From: Megascapheus bottae
Lineage: Eukaryota > Chordata > Mammalia > Rodentia > Geomyidae
Length of the DNA stretch: 64,000 nucleotides
Assembly: GCA_024803745.1 (NCBI GenBank)
Contig: JANJXV010000193.1
Span: 1,674,001 to 1,738,000 of the forward strand
Direction of reading: 5' to 3'
The notes under the pieces: generated by a model
Told to the model about the DNA's origin: nothing
Database searches by the model: none
Seen by the model: only the letters and a program-made list of their open reading frames with translations
Position numbers and translations under genes: made by a program
Shown here: in pieces, positions 1-10,094 of the stretch
Numbering within the stretch: position 1 is the first letter of the stretch
Layout of the letters: each line of letters opens with the position of its first letter

Positions 1-935
1 TTCCTTTTGAGTGGTTAGCTCAGTAGCTTTATTTTCTTTGGACATTTGTTGGAGTTTGGTCGCGTTTTTATTTGTGGATTCTATGAATTCATCCTTATTT
101 CTTTGAAAAACCTTTATTATGGCCTCCATTATGGCTTCTTCTTTTTCACTTATCACCTTGTTTATGCTTTCCTCTTGTTCAGCTATGGCTTCCTCCATTA
201 TCTCTTTCTTTATATTTTCACATTTTCCATTAAGGATGTTTATCAATTGCATTTGTGTAGCACGTGGAAGACTCTCCTCTAGGTTTGCAGTGACTGTTCC
301 ATTGTCTGTTTATATTGGGTGGGGGATGTTGTTTCTTGATTTGACATTTTTCTTGAGTTTCTGGTTCTGCCCATTTGAAATGGGAGCAAGATTACTACTA
401 AATACGGTTATAGTTTTTCAGATATAACCAACCTAGACCTCTGTAGCTGGCAGACACTAGATGTTCACAAGTTTTGATTGGTATTATCACTCTTTCTCTT
501 TGTGCACTTACAGACCAGTCTAATACAACTACTGATAAGCGATTTATACCCAAAATAATAAGCGTCTCAATCCAATCTCTATTGTCGTTAAGTCCCTCTG
601 AGCCTAGAGAATAATTAACCACCTACATATACAATATTGCTCAACAGCCATCAAGTGTAGATCCATGCAGTATAAGGGTTGAAAGACGAGCAGAGGTCCA
701 GAGATAGAAAAAAAGAATGAGAGAGGTCAGGGGAGGTACAAAAGGATTAACGTAGGAGTGTAAGAATATTGTAGTCATGAAGAAAAGGTATAGCATAAGG
801 ATAACTGACCTAAGTTGGTAAGTAGGTAGCATATTTGAGTACAAAGTTTGGAAAGTATTAGAATAAAACTTATATGTTGCTGCACGACTAGCTCTTAGCC
901 CAACCAGTGGCCTCACAGTGGACCATGGGATGGAT
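1..935 (-). mobile_element. L1 copy 0, 5' end only (start of ORF1 and 5' UTR)
   Basis: This is the 5' portion of an L1 whose remainder lies left of the window. Positions 1-374 encode the N-terminal, coiled-coil-like part of ORF1p in reverse, rich in Glu, Lys and Gln; the ATG complement is at 372-374. Positions 375-935 match the 5' UTR of the complete copies to the right. It ends exactly where the spacer begins. Confidence 0.93.
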
Positions 936-1058
936 CTGTTTTTCTTGTCTACGTTGAGGGAAAGGGGTATTTCGCAAGATGCAGAAGCGAAGATTTCAGA
1001 AGCAAATGCTGTGAGTGAATTAGCTTGTAAAAAGCATTTTTATTTTCTTTTATCTTTC

Positions 1059-1246
1059 TGCCAGTCTTGGGGCTTGAATTCAGGGCCTGAGCACTGTCCT
1101 CGGGTTTTCTCAAGTCTAGCCCTCTGCCACTTGAGCCACAGTGCCACATCTAGATTTTCTATCTATGTGATACTGAGCAATCAAACCCAGATCTTCATGG
1201 ATGCTAGGCAAGCACTCTACCACTATGCCAAACTCTCAACCCTGAC
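1059..1246 (-). mobile_element. ID-like SINE A in spacer 0
   Basis: The plus strand reads as the complement of the tRNA-derived SINE. It starts 'ccagtcttggggcttgaatt', passes through 'gccacttgagccacagtgcc', and ends near 'ggcaagcactctaccactat', the complement of the Pol III A-box side. The same insertion is in every spacer and in the inverted homologue (about 47112-47328). Confidence 0.9.
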
Positions 1247-1478
1247 ATAGTAATTATAAAGTCATCATCATCATCATCATATCCAAATATCTTTTCTCCT
1301 AAAAAGAATGAACACTTAACTGTGTCTAATGCTTTTTTTTAATTTCACTAATTCTTCTGTGTTTTTCCCTCTTGCATTTTTTCCACATGACAGCAAAGCT
1401 AATCATCAGGAAAAAATTGATTAGGATACAGAAACCTAATAATATCCTAGTAGATTGACGTCAAAAATATGTGCAAGA

Positions 1479-1672
1479 TGCCCTGTGTGTTTGACCTAGT
1501 GGTAGAGTACTTGGCTACCAAGCAAAAAGACTCAGGTTTGATTCCTCATTACCACATACATAGGAAACGCTGCAAGTGGTGCTGTGGCTCGGTGGGTCAG
1601 CTAAAGCCTAAAGAAAGTCCAAGAACAATGTTCACACTCTGAGGTCAAGTCCCAAGACTAGCAAAAAAAAAA
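1479..1672 (+). mobile_element. ID-like SINE B in spacer 0
   Basis: A diverged plus-strand SINE with an A-box-like 'tgacctagtggtagag', a B-box-like 'ggtttgattcc', and an A-rich tail after 'gactagc'. It is shared by all spacers and by the inverted homologue at 46697-46883, where its target-site duplication is still readable. Confidence 0.88.
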
Positions 1673-2710
1673 TTCGACAAGGGGCAAAATGCAGGCAGAG
1701 AAGGCACTGTGAAGCCAATGTTTTGTAAAGCATGAGGGCAATGTTGACCCTTGTTTGGATCTTACCTAAGAAAGGCTCCTTGAGTCTGAGACCAGACTGG
1801 TAGTTGGGCCTAGTGGAAGACATTGGGATTGGACAAATAAGGTGTGCTGTTTACTACATCCACAAGTATATTGTGAGATTGGAGGAGAGATTCAGCCTCC
1901 AGTATGTCTTTGGTGAGGTCTTTTGTGAGCAAGGATCTCTGGTCATTGGGCCCTGAAAGGTGACCCTGCCTCCCTCACAATGGAACAGAATATGGAACCC
2001 TGGTAACCAAGCCACTGTAACTAACAACCAGCTCAAGCCAGCTCACTTGGCCTGTGGCTCAGGAGGAAGAAAGATGTTGCTGTGCTGTTGCCAAAGGTCA
2101 GGAAACTCGAGTCTCAGGCATGGAAGTTGTGGATGTCTTACTCGAAGATGTACATGCTAGATCATTGCCAAGCCACAAATCCAGTATAACAGAACTTTCT
2201 CTAAGAAGAAGGCCAGGAAAATCCAGGGCAACCAGATGAGGTAAATTTCTAAGAAGAAATGTATTTGACCCCATCATCCTCCCCACACACTACAACTTTC
2301 TTTTTTTCATTTTTTTATTGTAATTAGTAAAAAGGTTAGATGATATTTGCCAGATAGAAGGTGCATTAATACACATACATTGATACCATTTCACATGTCT
2401 TGGTACCCATTTCCCTCCAACCCCACACCCCCCACCCGTCTTGGTTTTCCCCCCTTCCCTATCAAATTTCAAATATCCAAATACAAATAAATTCAATATA
2501 TAAGATAAAGTGAGATACTATACCAATATGGGATAACCAAGGGACAGCAAACGAGATGAGAGACAACATAGTACATTAAGGACAACAATCATTCATTATA
2601 TGGCATTTGTGTCAATATCCTGGAGGTCCTTTCAATTAGCTTCACATTATATGGCCTTATATATGGCCTTTTGCTCTATTGACAATCTCTGCTAGTAGAG
2701 CCAAAGGTTT

Positions 2711-5700
2711 CTACTGATTATGACGAATGAGGGAAACCACTGAGCCTAAGTTCCTTTGAGTCTGGCTTACTTCACTTAATATGATTTGTTCTAAGTCTTT
2801 CCATTTCCTAATAAATGGGGCGATGTCATTCTTTCTGACAGCAGCATAGAATTCCATTGTGTACAAATACCACAACTTGTTGATCCACTCATCAACTGAG
2901 GTACATCTGGGTTGGTTCCATATCTTTACTATGGTGAATAGTGCTGCAATGAACATTGTTGTGCTAGTGGGTTTAGTATGCCCTTGTTTCTGGATTGTTG
3001 GGTAAATGCCAAGTAGTGGAATTGCTGGGTCATAGGGGAGTTCTATGTTTAGCCTTTGAGGCACTGCCACACTGCTTTCCATAGTGGTTGAACGAGTTTG
3101 CACTCCCACCAACAGTGTAGTGGTGACCCCTCCTGGCCACATTCGCTCCAGCATCTGTTGTCATTCGTTTTCCTGATCCTGGCCATTCTAACTGGAGTGA
3201 GGTGGAATCTTAGAGTTGTTTTGATTTGCATTTCTTTTATGATCAGAGATGTGGAGCATTTCTTCATGTGTCTATAGGCCATTTTTGTTTCTTCTTCAGA
3301 GAAGACTCTCTTTAAGGCTTTGGCCCATTTTTAATGGGATGGGTGTTACTTTGGAGGTTAGTTTTGGAGTGATTCAATTTTTTGAGTTGTTGATATATTT
3401 TAGATATGAGGCCTTTGTCCGTTGTTTGGGTGGTGAAGATCTTCTCCCACTCTGTAGGCTCCCTGATTAGTTTACTAGCTACATCCGTTGCCATACAAAA
3501 GCTCTGCAGTTTAATGCAGTCCCACTTATCCAGCCTTTCTCTGATTTGTTGTGATTCTTGGTCCTTTTTTAAGAAAGTTTCGACCTGTGCCAAGGAGGCC
3601 TAGTGTATCTCCTATTCCTTCCTGTAAACTTTTCAGTGTGTCAGCTTTTACCTCCAGGTCTTTGATCCATTTGGAGTTAATTCTAGTGCAAGGTGACAAA
3701 GAAGGATCCAACTTCAGTTTTCTGCAGGTGTTTAACCAGTTCTGCCAGCACAACTTGTTGAAGAGGCTATCTTTCTTCCATTCTATTTTTTTGGCTCCCT
3801 TGTCAAAGATTAGGTGGCCATAGGTCTGTGGTTTAATATCTGGGTCCGCAGTTCTACTCCATTGGACTTCAGGCCTGTTCTTGTGCCAGTACCAAGCTGT
3901 TTTGAGAATTATAGCTCTGTAATAGAGTCTTAAGTTTGGAATTGAAATTCCTCCAGCGCTGTTTTTTCTGCTAAGAAGTGTTTTTGCTATACGGGGTCTT
4001 TTATTATTCCATATGAAATTTTGAATTGCCTCTTCTATTTCTTTAAAGAATGACATTGGGATGTTGATTGGTATTACATTGGATTTGTAGATAGCTCTTG
4101 GCAAGATTGTCATTTTCACAATGTTGATTCTTCCAATCCAGGAGCATGGGAGGTTTTTCCATTTCCTTACTTCTGCTTTAATTTCCTTTTTAGGGTTTGA
4201 AAGTTTTCATCTAAACGGTCCTTTACATTCTTAGTTAAGCTAATTGCTATTTACTTTATTTTTTTAAGGCTATTGTGAAAGGATTTTCTTTCCTGATTAT
4301 TGCCTCGTTCCTCTCAGTGTTGGCGTAAAGTAAGGCAGTTGATTTGTGAGGGTTGATTTTATGGCCTGCTAACCTTCCAAAGCTTGGAATCAGCTCAAGG
4401 AGCTTGGGAGTAGAGTCTATAGGATTCTTTAAATACAGAATCATGTCATCTGCAAAGAGGGAGAGTTTTATTTCCTCTTTCCCTACTTGGATCCCCTTTA
4501 TGCTTGCTTCTTGCCTTATTGCACTGCCTAGGAATTCTAGTACTATGTTAAAAAGGAGTGGAGAGAGTGGGCATCCTTGTCTCTTTCCTGATTTTAGAGG
4601 GAATGGCTTTAGATTTTCACCATTAAGTATAATACTAGCAGTGGGTTTCTCATACACAGCCTTTATTACATTGAGAAATGTTCCATGAATTCCTAGTTTC
4701 TCCACATCTTTTCCCATAAAGGGGTTTTGGATCTTGTCAAATGCCTTTTCCGCATCTATTGAGACAATCATGTGATTTTTGTCCTTGCTCCTCTTGATGT
4801 GTTTAATTATATTAATTGATTTGTGTATGTTGAACCAGCTTTGCCTCCATGTGATGAATCAAGTTTGATCATAGTGTATAATTTTTTTGATGAGTTGTTG
4901 TAGACGGTTGGCCAGTATTTTGTTGAGAAGTTTTGAATCGATGTTCATCAAAGAAATGGGTCTATAGATCTCTTTCTTTGATGAATCTCTGTCTGGTTTG
5001 GGGATGAGGGATATACTGGCTTCAAATAATGAGTTTGGTAAAGAACCTTCATTTTCAATTTCGTTGAAGAGCTTGAGGAGTATTGGTGTGAGCTCTGCTT
5101 TGAAGACCTTATAGAATTCAGCTGTGAATCCATCTGGCCCTGGGCTCTTTTTAAGTGGAAGTTGTCTAATTTCTGTTTCTATTTCAGAGCTTGAAATAGG
5201 CCTGTTGAATTGGGTTAGCTCTTCTTGGTTCCGTGTGGGTATGTTAATATTGTCTAGGAATTCATCCATTTCTTCTAGATTCTCAAATTTGTTGGCATAA
5301 AGGCTTGAGAAGTATTCCCTCATGATAGTCTGGATCTTGGTAATTTCTGTCGTGATATTACCATTTTCATCTGCGATTTTGTTTATTTCGATATGCTCTC
5401 TTTTTTTTGGTAAGATTTGCTAAGGGCTTGTCAATTTTGTTAACTCTTTCAAAGAACCAACTCCTTGTTTTGTTGATTCTTTGTATAGTTTTTTTATTCC
5501 AATTCTGCTTTGATTTTAATAATTTGCTTTCTCCTAATGGGTTTAGGGTTGGTTTGTTGCTCTTTTTCCAGGAGGTTAAGGTGAGACATTAACTAGTTGG
5601 TTTGCCATTTTTCCAACTTGCTGTTGTAGGCACTCAGCGCTATAAATTTTCCTCTGAGTACTGCCTTTGTTGTGTCCCTAAGGACTTGATATTTGTGTGC

Positions 5701-6525
5701 TCCTTATTGTTAAATTTCATAATCAGTTGGAAATCTCTTCTGATCTCTTCGAATACCCATTGTTTTGGATTCAACAATGTGTTGTTCAGTCTCCATGAGT
5801 TACAGGGTATTCGTTGGTGGAGATGTGTGTTCAGCTCCAATTTGATGTCTTTATGGTCTGAGAGTGTGCATGGAATAATTTCAGTGTTTCTGAATCTGTC
5901 CAGGTTTGTTTTATGGCCTAAGATGTGGTCTATTTTGGAAAATGTTCCATGTGCTGCTGAGAAAAACGTATATTGTGTTGTTACTGGGTGTAATATTCTG
6001 CAGATGTCTGTTAGATCTAGTTGGTCTATATAATTGTTCAGTTCTAAGATTTCTCTGTTGAGTTTTTGCCTTGTTGATCTGTCCATAGGTGAGAGTGGTG
6101 TGTTAAACTCACCAACAATCACTGTATTTCGATCTATGTATGGTTTCAGTGTAAGTGAAGTTTGGAGCTCCGGGACTGGGTGTGTAAATATTTAGGATGG
6201 TTATTTCTTCCTGGAGGAAAGATCCCTTTAGTAGTATGTAGTAACCTTCTTTGTCTTTTCTTACTAATTTTAGTTTGAAGTCTATTGTGTCTGATATGAG
6301 GATGGCAACTCCAGCCTGTTTATGGGGGCAGTTAGCTTGACACAGTTTATTCCAACCTCTCACTTTCAAAGATGATTGTTTTTGGGTAAGATGTGTCTCT
6401 TGAAGACAGCAAAACGATTGCTCTTGCTTTTTGATCCAACTAGACAGCCTATGCCGTTTAATTGGAGAGTTAAGTCCATTGATATTGAGAGTTAGGATTG
6501 AGAGATATTTATTAGTTCCTACCAT
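2711..6525 (-). pseudogene. L1 ORF2 relic (endonuclease and reverse transcriptase), copy 1
   Basis: About 1270 codons in L1 ORF2 order, broken into several frames. The N-terminus (from 6525) has the endonuclease start 'LNINGLNSPIKRHRLSSW' and 'CCLQETHLT'. The later endonuclease motif reads 'IVGEFNTPL', where L1 endonucleases normally have Asp at the catalytic site (IVGDFNTPL), followed by 'LSDH'. The reverse transcriptase shows '[12 protein letters not shown]', '[10 protein letters not shown]' and the catalytic '[10 protein letters not shown]' (about 4256-4771). The C-terminal cysteine region is near 3049-3282 ('[13 protein letters not shown]'). A 1-bp deletion near 3053, a changed run near 3565 and a lost base near 3332 all break the frame. 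Confidence 0.95.
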
Positions 6526-6573
6526 TTTTAAAAGCTTTTAGTAGGGCCCGTGTCTTGACAGTTCTTGAAGTCC

Positions 6574-7758
6574 TTAGATGGTATGCTGTTTAGGTGCCAT
6601 TTCTTTCCCTATGTTGCATTTATTTTGGTTTTGTATGTATAGAGCTTCGTTGAGAATTCTCTGTAGTGTTGGTTTTGTTTCGACATATTGTTGCAGCTTT
6701 TCCCTGAAATGGAATGTTTTTATTGTTCCCTCAGTTATAAATGAGAGCTTAGCTGGCTACAGTATTCTTGGTTGGGAGTTATTTGATTTAAGGGCATGAC
6801 ATATATGCTTCCAGTCACTTCGTGCTTGCATGGTCTCTGCTGAGAAATCTGGGGTTATTCTTATTGGTTTGCTTTTATAGGTTACTGATCCTTTTTCCCT
6901 GGCTGCCTTTAGGATCTATTCTTTCGTTTCTATTGATCCAGTTCGGATCACAATGTGGCGGTGGGATGTTCTTTTCTGGTCAGGTCCGTTTGGGGTTCTA
7001 AAAGCTTTTCGTATGTGGATGGGCCTGCCCTTGTGGATATTTGGGAAATTCTCTGAGATGATTCCCTGAAGTATATTTTCAATACCATTGACCTCTTTCT
7101 CCACGCCCTCCTCAATACCAACTAGCCTTAAATTAGCCTTCCTAATTGTATCTTGGACCTCCTGAAGCGCTTTCTCATATTTCCTAGATTTGGATTGACT
7201 CATTTTCTGTTCTTTCTCTATAATAACTAAATTATCTTCAGCCCCGGAAATTCTCTCCTCTGCATTGTCTAAACTGCTATCAAACTATCTACTTTATTTT
7301 CATCTCCCTTGCTTCTAATTGCTCATTTTTGATGCCTTGCATCTCTTGTTTTAGATCATGTATGTATTTCTTTATCTCCTTGATTTCCTTTTGAGTGGTT
7401 AGCTCAGTAGCTTTATTTTCTTTGGACATTTGTTGGAGTTTGGTCGCGTTTTTATTTGTGGATTCTATGAATTCATCCTTATTTCTTTGAAAAACCTTTA
7501 TTATGGCCTCCATTATGGCTTCTTCTTTTTCACTTATCACCTTGTTTATGCTTTCCTCTTGTTCAGCTATGGCTTCCTCCATTATCTCTTTCTTTATATT
7601 TTCACATTTTCCATTAAGGATGTTTATCAATTGCATTTGTGTAGCACGTGGAAGACTCTCCTCTAGGTTTGCAGTGACTGTTCCATTGTCTGTTTATATT
7701 GGGTGGGGGATGTTGTTTCTTGATTTGACATTTTTCTTGAGTTTCTGGTTCTGCCCAT
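6574..7758 (-). pseudogene. L1 ORF1 relic (RNA-binding chaperone), copy 1
   Basis: About 395 codons starting 'MGRTR'. The N-terminal half is a charged coiled coil ('KCENIKKEIMEEAIAEQEES'). Then comes the RRM-like part ('LRLVGIEEGVEKE') and the C-terminal domain ('RTSHRHIVIRTGSIE'). The frame is broken near 7200-7290 and again before the C-terminal end. A TAG at about 6761-6763 replaces the Tyr codon expected in the conserved 'IL-Y-PAKLSF' motif. ORF1p normally forms trimers that coat L1 RNA; this copy cannot make a whole one. Confidence 0.93.
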
Positions 7759-8442
7759 TTGAAATGGGAGCAAGATTACTACTAAATACGGTTATAGTTT
7801 TTCAGATATAACCAACCTAGACCTCTGTAGCTGGCAGACACTAGATGTTCACAAGTTTTGATTGGTATTATCACTCTTTCTCTTTGTGCACTTACAGACC
7901 AGTCTAATACAACTACTGATAAGCGATTTATACCCAAAATAATAAGCGTCTCAATCCAATCTCTATTGTCGTTAAGTCCCTCTGAGCCTAGAGAATAATT
8001 AACCACCTACATATACAATATTGCTCAACAGCCATCAAGTGTAGATCCGTGCAGTATAAGGGTTGAAAGACGAGCAGAGGTCCAGAGATAGAAAAAAAGA
8101 ATGAGAGAGGTCAGGGGAGGTACAAAAGGATTAACGTAGGAGTGTAAGAATATTGTAGTCATGAAGAAAAGGTATAGCATAAGGATAACTGACCTAAGTT
8201 GGTAAGTAGGTAGCATATTTGAGTACAAAGTTTGGAAAGTATTAGAATAAAACTTATATGTTGCTGCACGACTAGCTCTTAGCCCAACCAGTGGCCTCAC
8301 AGTGGACCATGGGATGGATCTGTTTTTCTTGTCTACGTTGAGGGAAAGGGGTATTTCGCAAGATGCAGAAGCGAAGATTTCAGAAGCAAATGCTGTGAGT
8401 GAATTAGCTTGTAAAAAGCATTTTTATTTTCTTTTATCTTTC

Positions 8443-8630
8443 TGCCAGTCTTGGGGCTTGAATTCAGGGCCTGAGCACTGTCCTCGGGTTTTCTCAAGTC
8501 TAGCCCTCTGCCACTTGAGCCACAGTGCCACATCTAGATTTTCTATCTATGTGATACTGAGCAATCAAACCCAGATCTTCATGGATGCTAGGCAAGCACT
8601 CTACCACTATGCCAAACTCTCAACCCTGAC
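8443..8630 (-). mobile_element. ID-like SINE A in spacer 1
   Basis: The same insertion as in the other spacers, in complement orientation. It was copied with the unit and is not an independent insertion. Confidence 0.9.
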
Positions 8631-8862
8631 ATAGTAATTATAAAGTCATCATCATCATCATCATATCCAAATATCTTTTCTCCTACAAAGAATGAACACT
8701 TAACTGTGTCTAATGCTTTTTTTTAATTTCACTAATTCTTCTGTGTTTTTCCCTCTTGCATTTTTTCCACATGACAGCAAAGCTAATCATCAGGAAAAAA
8801 TTGATTAGGATACAGAAACCTAATAATATCCTAGTAGATTGACGTCAAAAATATGTGCAAGA

Positions 8863-9056
8863 TGCCCTGTGTGTTTGACCTAGTGGTAGAGTACTTGGCT
8901 ACCAAGCAAAAAGACTCAGGTTTGATTCCTCATTACCACATACATAGGAAACGCTGCAAGTGGTGCTGTGGCTCGGTGGGACAGCTAAAGCCTAAAGAAA
9001 GTCCAAGAACAATGTTCACACTCTGAGCTCAAGTCCCAAGACTAGCAAAAAAAAAA
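8863..9056 (+). mobile_element. ID-like SINE B in spacer 1
   Basis: The same plus-strand SINE as in spacer 0, with the A-box-like 'tgacctagtgg' and A-rich tail at about 9047-9056. Confidence 0.88.
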
Positions 9057-10094
9057 TTCGACAAGGGGCAAAATGCAGGCAGAGAAGGCACTGTGAAGCC
9101 AATGTTTTGTAAAGCATGAGGGCAATGTTGACCCTTGTTTGGATCTTACCTAAGAAAGGCTCCTTGAGTCTGAGACCAGACTGGTAGTTGGGCCTAGTGG
9201 AAGACATTGGGATTGGACAAATAAGGTGTGCTGTTTACTACATCCACAAGTATATTGTGAGATTGGAGGAGAGATTCAGCCTCCAGTATGTCTTTGGTGA
9301 GGTCTTTTGTGAGCAAGGATCTCTGGTCATTGGGCCCTGAAAGGTGACCCTGCCTCCCTCACAATGGAACAGAATATGGAACCCTGGTAACCAAGCCACT
9401 GTAACTAACAACCAGCCCAAGCCAGCTCACTTGGCCTGTGGCTCAGGAGGAAGAAAGATGTTGCTGTGCTGTTGCCAAAGGTCAGGAAACTCGAGTCTCA
9501 GGCATGGAAGTTGTGGATGTCTTACTCGAAGATGTACATGCTAGATCATTGCCAAGCCACAAATCCAGTATAACAGAACTTTCTCTAAGAAGAAGGCCAG
9601 GAAAATCCAGGGCAACCAGATGAGGTAAATTTCTAAGAAGAAATGTATTTGACCCCATCATCCTCCCCACACACTACAACTTTCTTTTTTTCATTTTTTT
9701 ATTGTAATTAGTAAAAAGGTTAGATGATATTTGCCAGATAGAAGGTGCATTAATTCACATACATTGATACCATTTCACATGTCTTGGTACCCATTTCCCT
9801 CCAACCCCACACCCCCCACCCGTCTTGGTTTTCCCCCCTTCCCTATCAAATTTCAAATATCCAAATACAAATAAATTCAATATATAAGATAAAGTGAGAT
9901 ACTATACCAATATGGGATAACCAAGGGACAGCAAACGAGATGAGAGACAACATAGTACATTAAGGACAACAATCATTCATTATATGGCATTTGTGTCAAT
10001 ATCCTGGAGGTCCTTTCAATTAGCTTCACATTATATGGCCTTATATATGGCCTTTTGCTCTATTGACAATCTCTGCTAGTAGAGCCAAAGGTTT

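Larger units (their letters stand above)
936..2299. repeat. Array spacer 0 (non-L1 DNA)
   Basis: This 1.36-kb segment lies between the 5' end of L1 copy 0 and the 3' tail of L1 copy 1. It holds two SINEs, a short CAT-trinucleotide tract near 1263 and otherwise unique sequence. A diverged copy in inverted orientation, without an L1 on either side, is at 46071-47430. Short open frames in it have no recognisable product. Confidence 0.93.
2300..8319 (-). mobile_element. Full-length L1, array copy 1
   Basis: A complete L1 in reverse: A-rich 3' tail at about 2300-2318, 3' UTR with a C-rich stretch on the plus strand (about 2400-2460), ORF2 relic 2711-6525, short inter-ORF gap, ORF1 relic 6574-7758, and a 5' UTR of about 560 bp to 8319. 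Both ORFs carry stops and frameshifts, so the element cannot move on its own. Copies 1, 2 and 3 differ by only scattered single bases. There is no target-site duplication; both sides abut the array spacer. Confidence 0.96.
8320..9683. repeat. Array spacer 1 (non-L1 DNA)
   Basis: Nearly identical to spacer 0 and in the same place in the unit, joining the 5' end of L1 copy 1 to the 3' tail of L1 copy 2. Both SINEs are present. Only a few single-base changes from spacer 0 are visible. Confidence 0.93.

Noticed and set aside
1479..1560. A possible tRNA gene (A-box and B-box-like elements)
   Set aside because: The promoter boxes belong to a tRNA-derived SINE with an A-rich tail; no complete tRNA cloverleaf is supported.
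1960..2239. Open frames in the spacer with a Cys-rich piece ('MLLCCCQRSG'), repeated in every unit
   Set aside because: They are repeated only because the unit is repeated. The 46-kb homologue carries frame-shifting indels and no motif is recognisable, so there is no support for a gene.
4353..4688. 111-codon plus-strand frame repeated in each unit
   Set aside because: Shadow of the L1 ORF2 reverse transcriptase region on the opposite strand.
5602..6033. 143-codon plus-strand frame, hydrophobic and Cys-rich, repeated in each unit
   Set aside because: Shadow of the L1 endonuclease region; the minus strand gives the recognisable endonuclease motifs.
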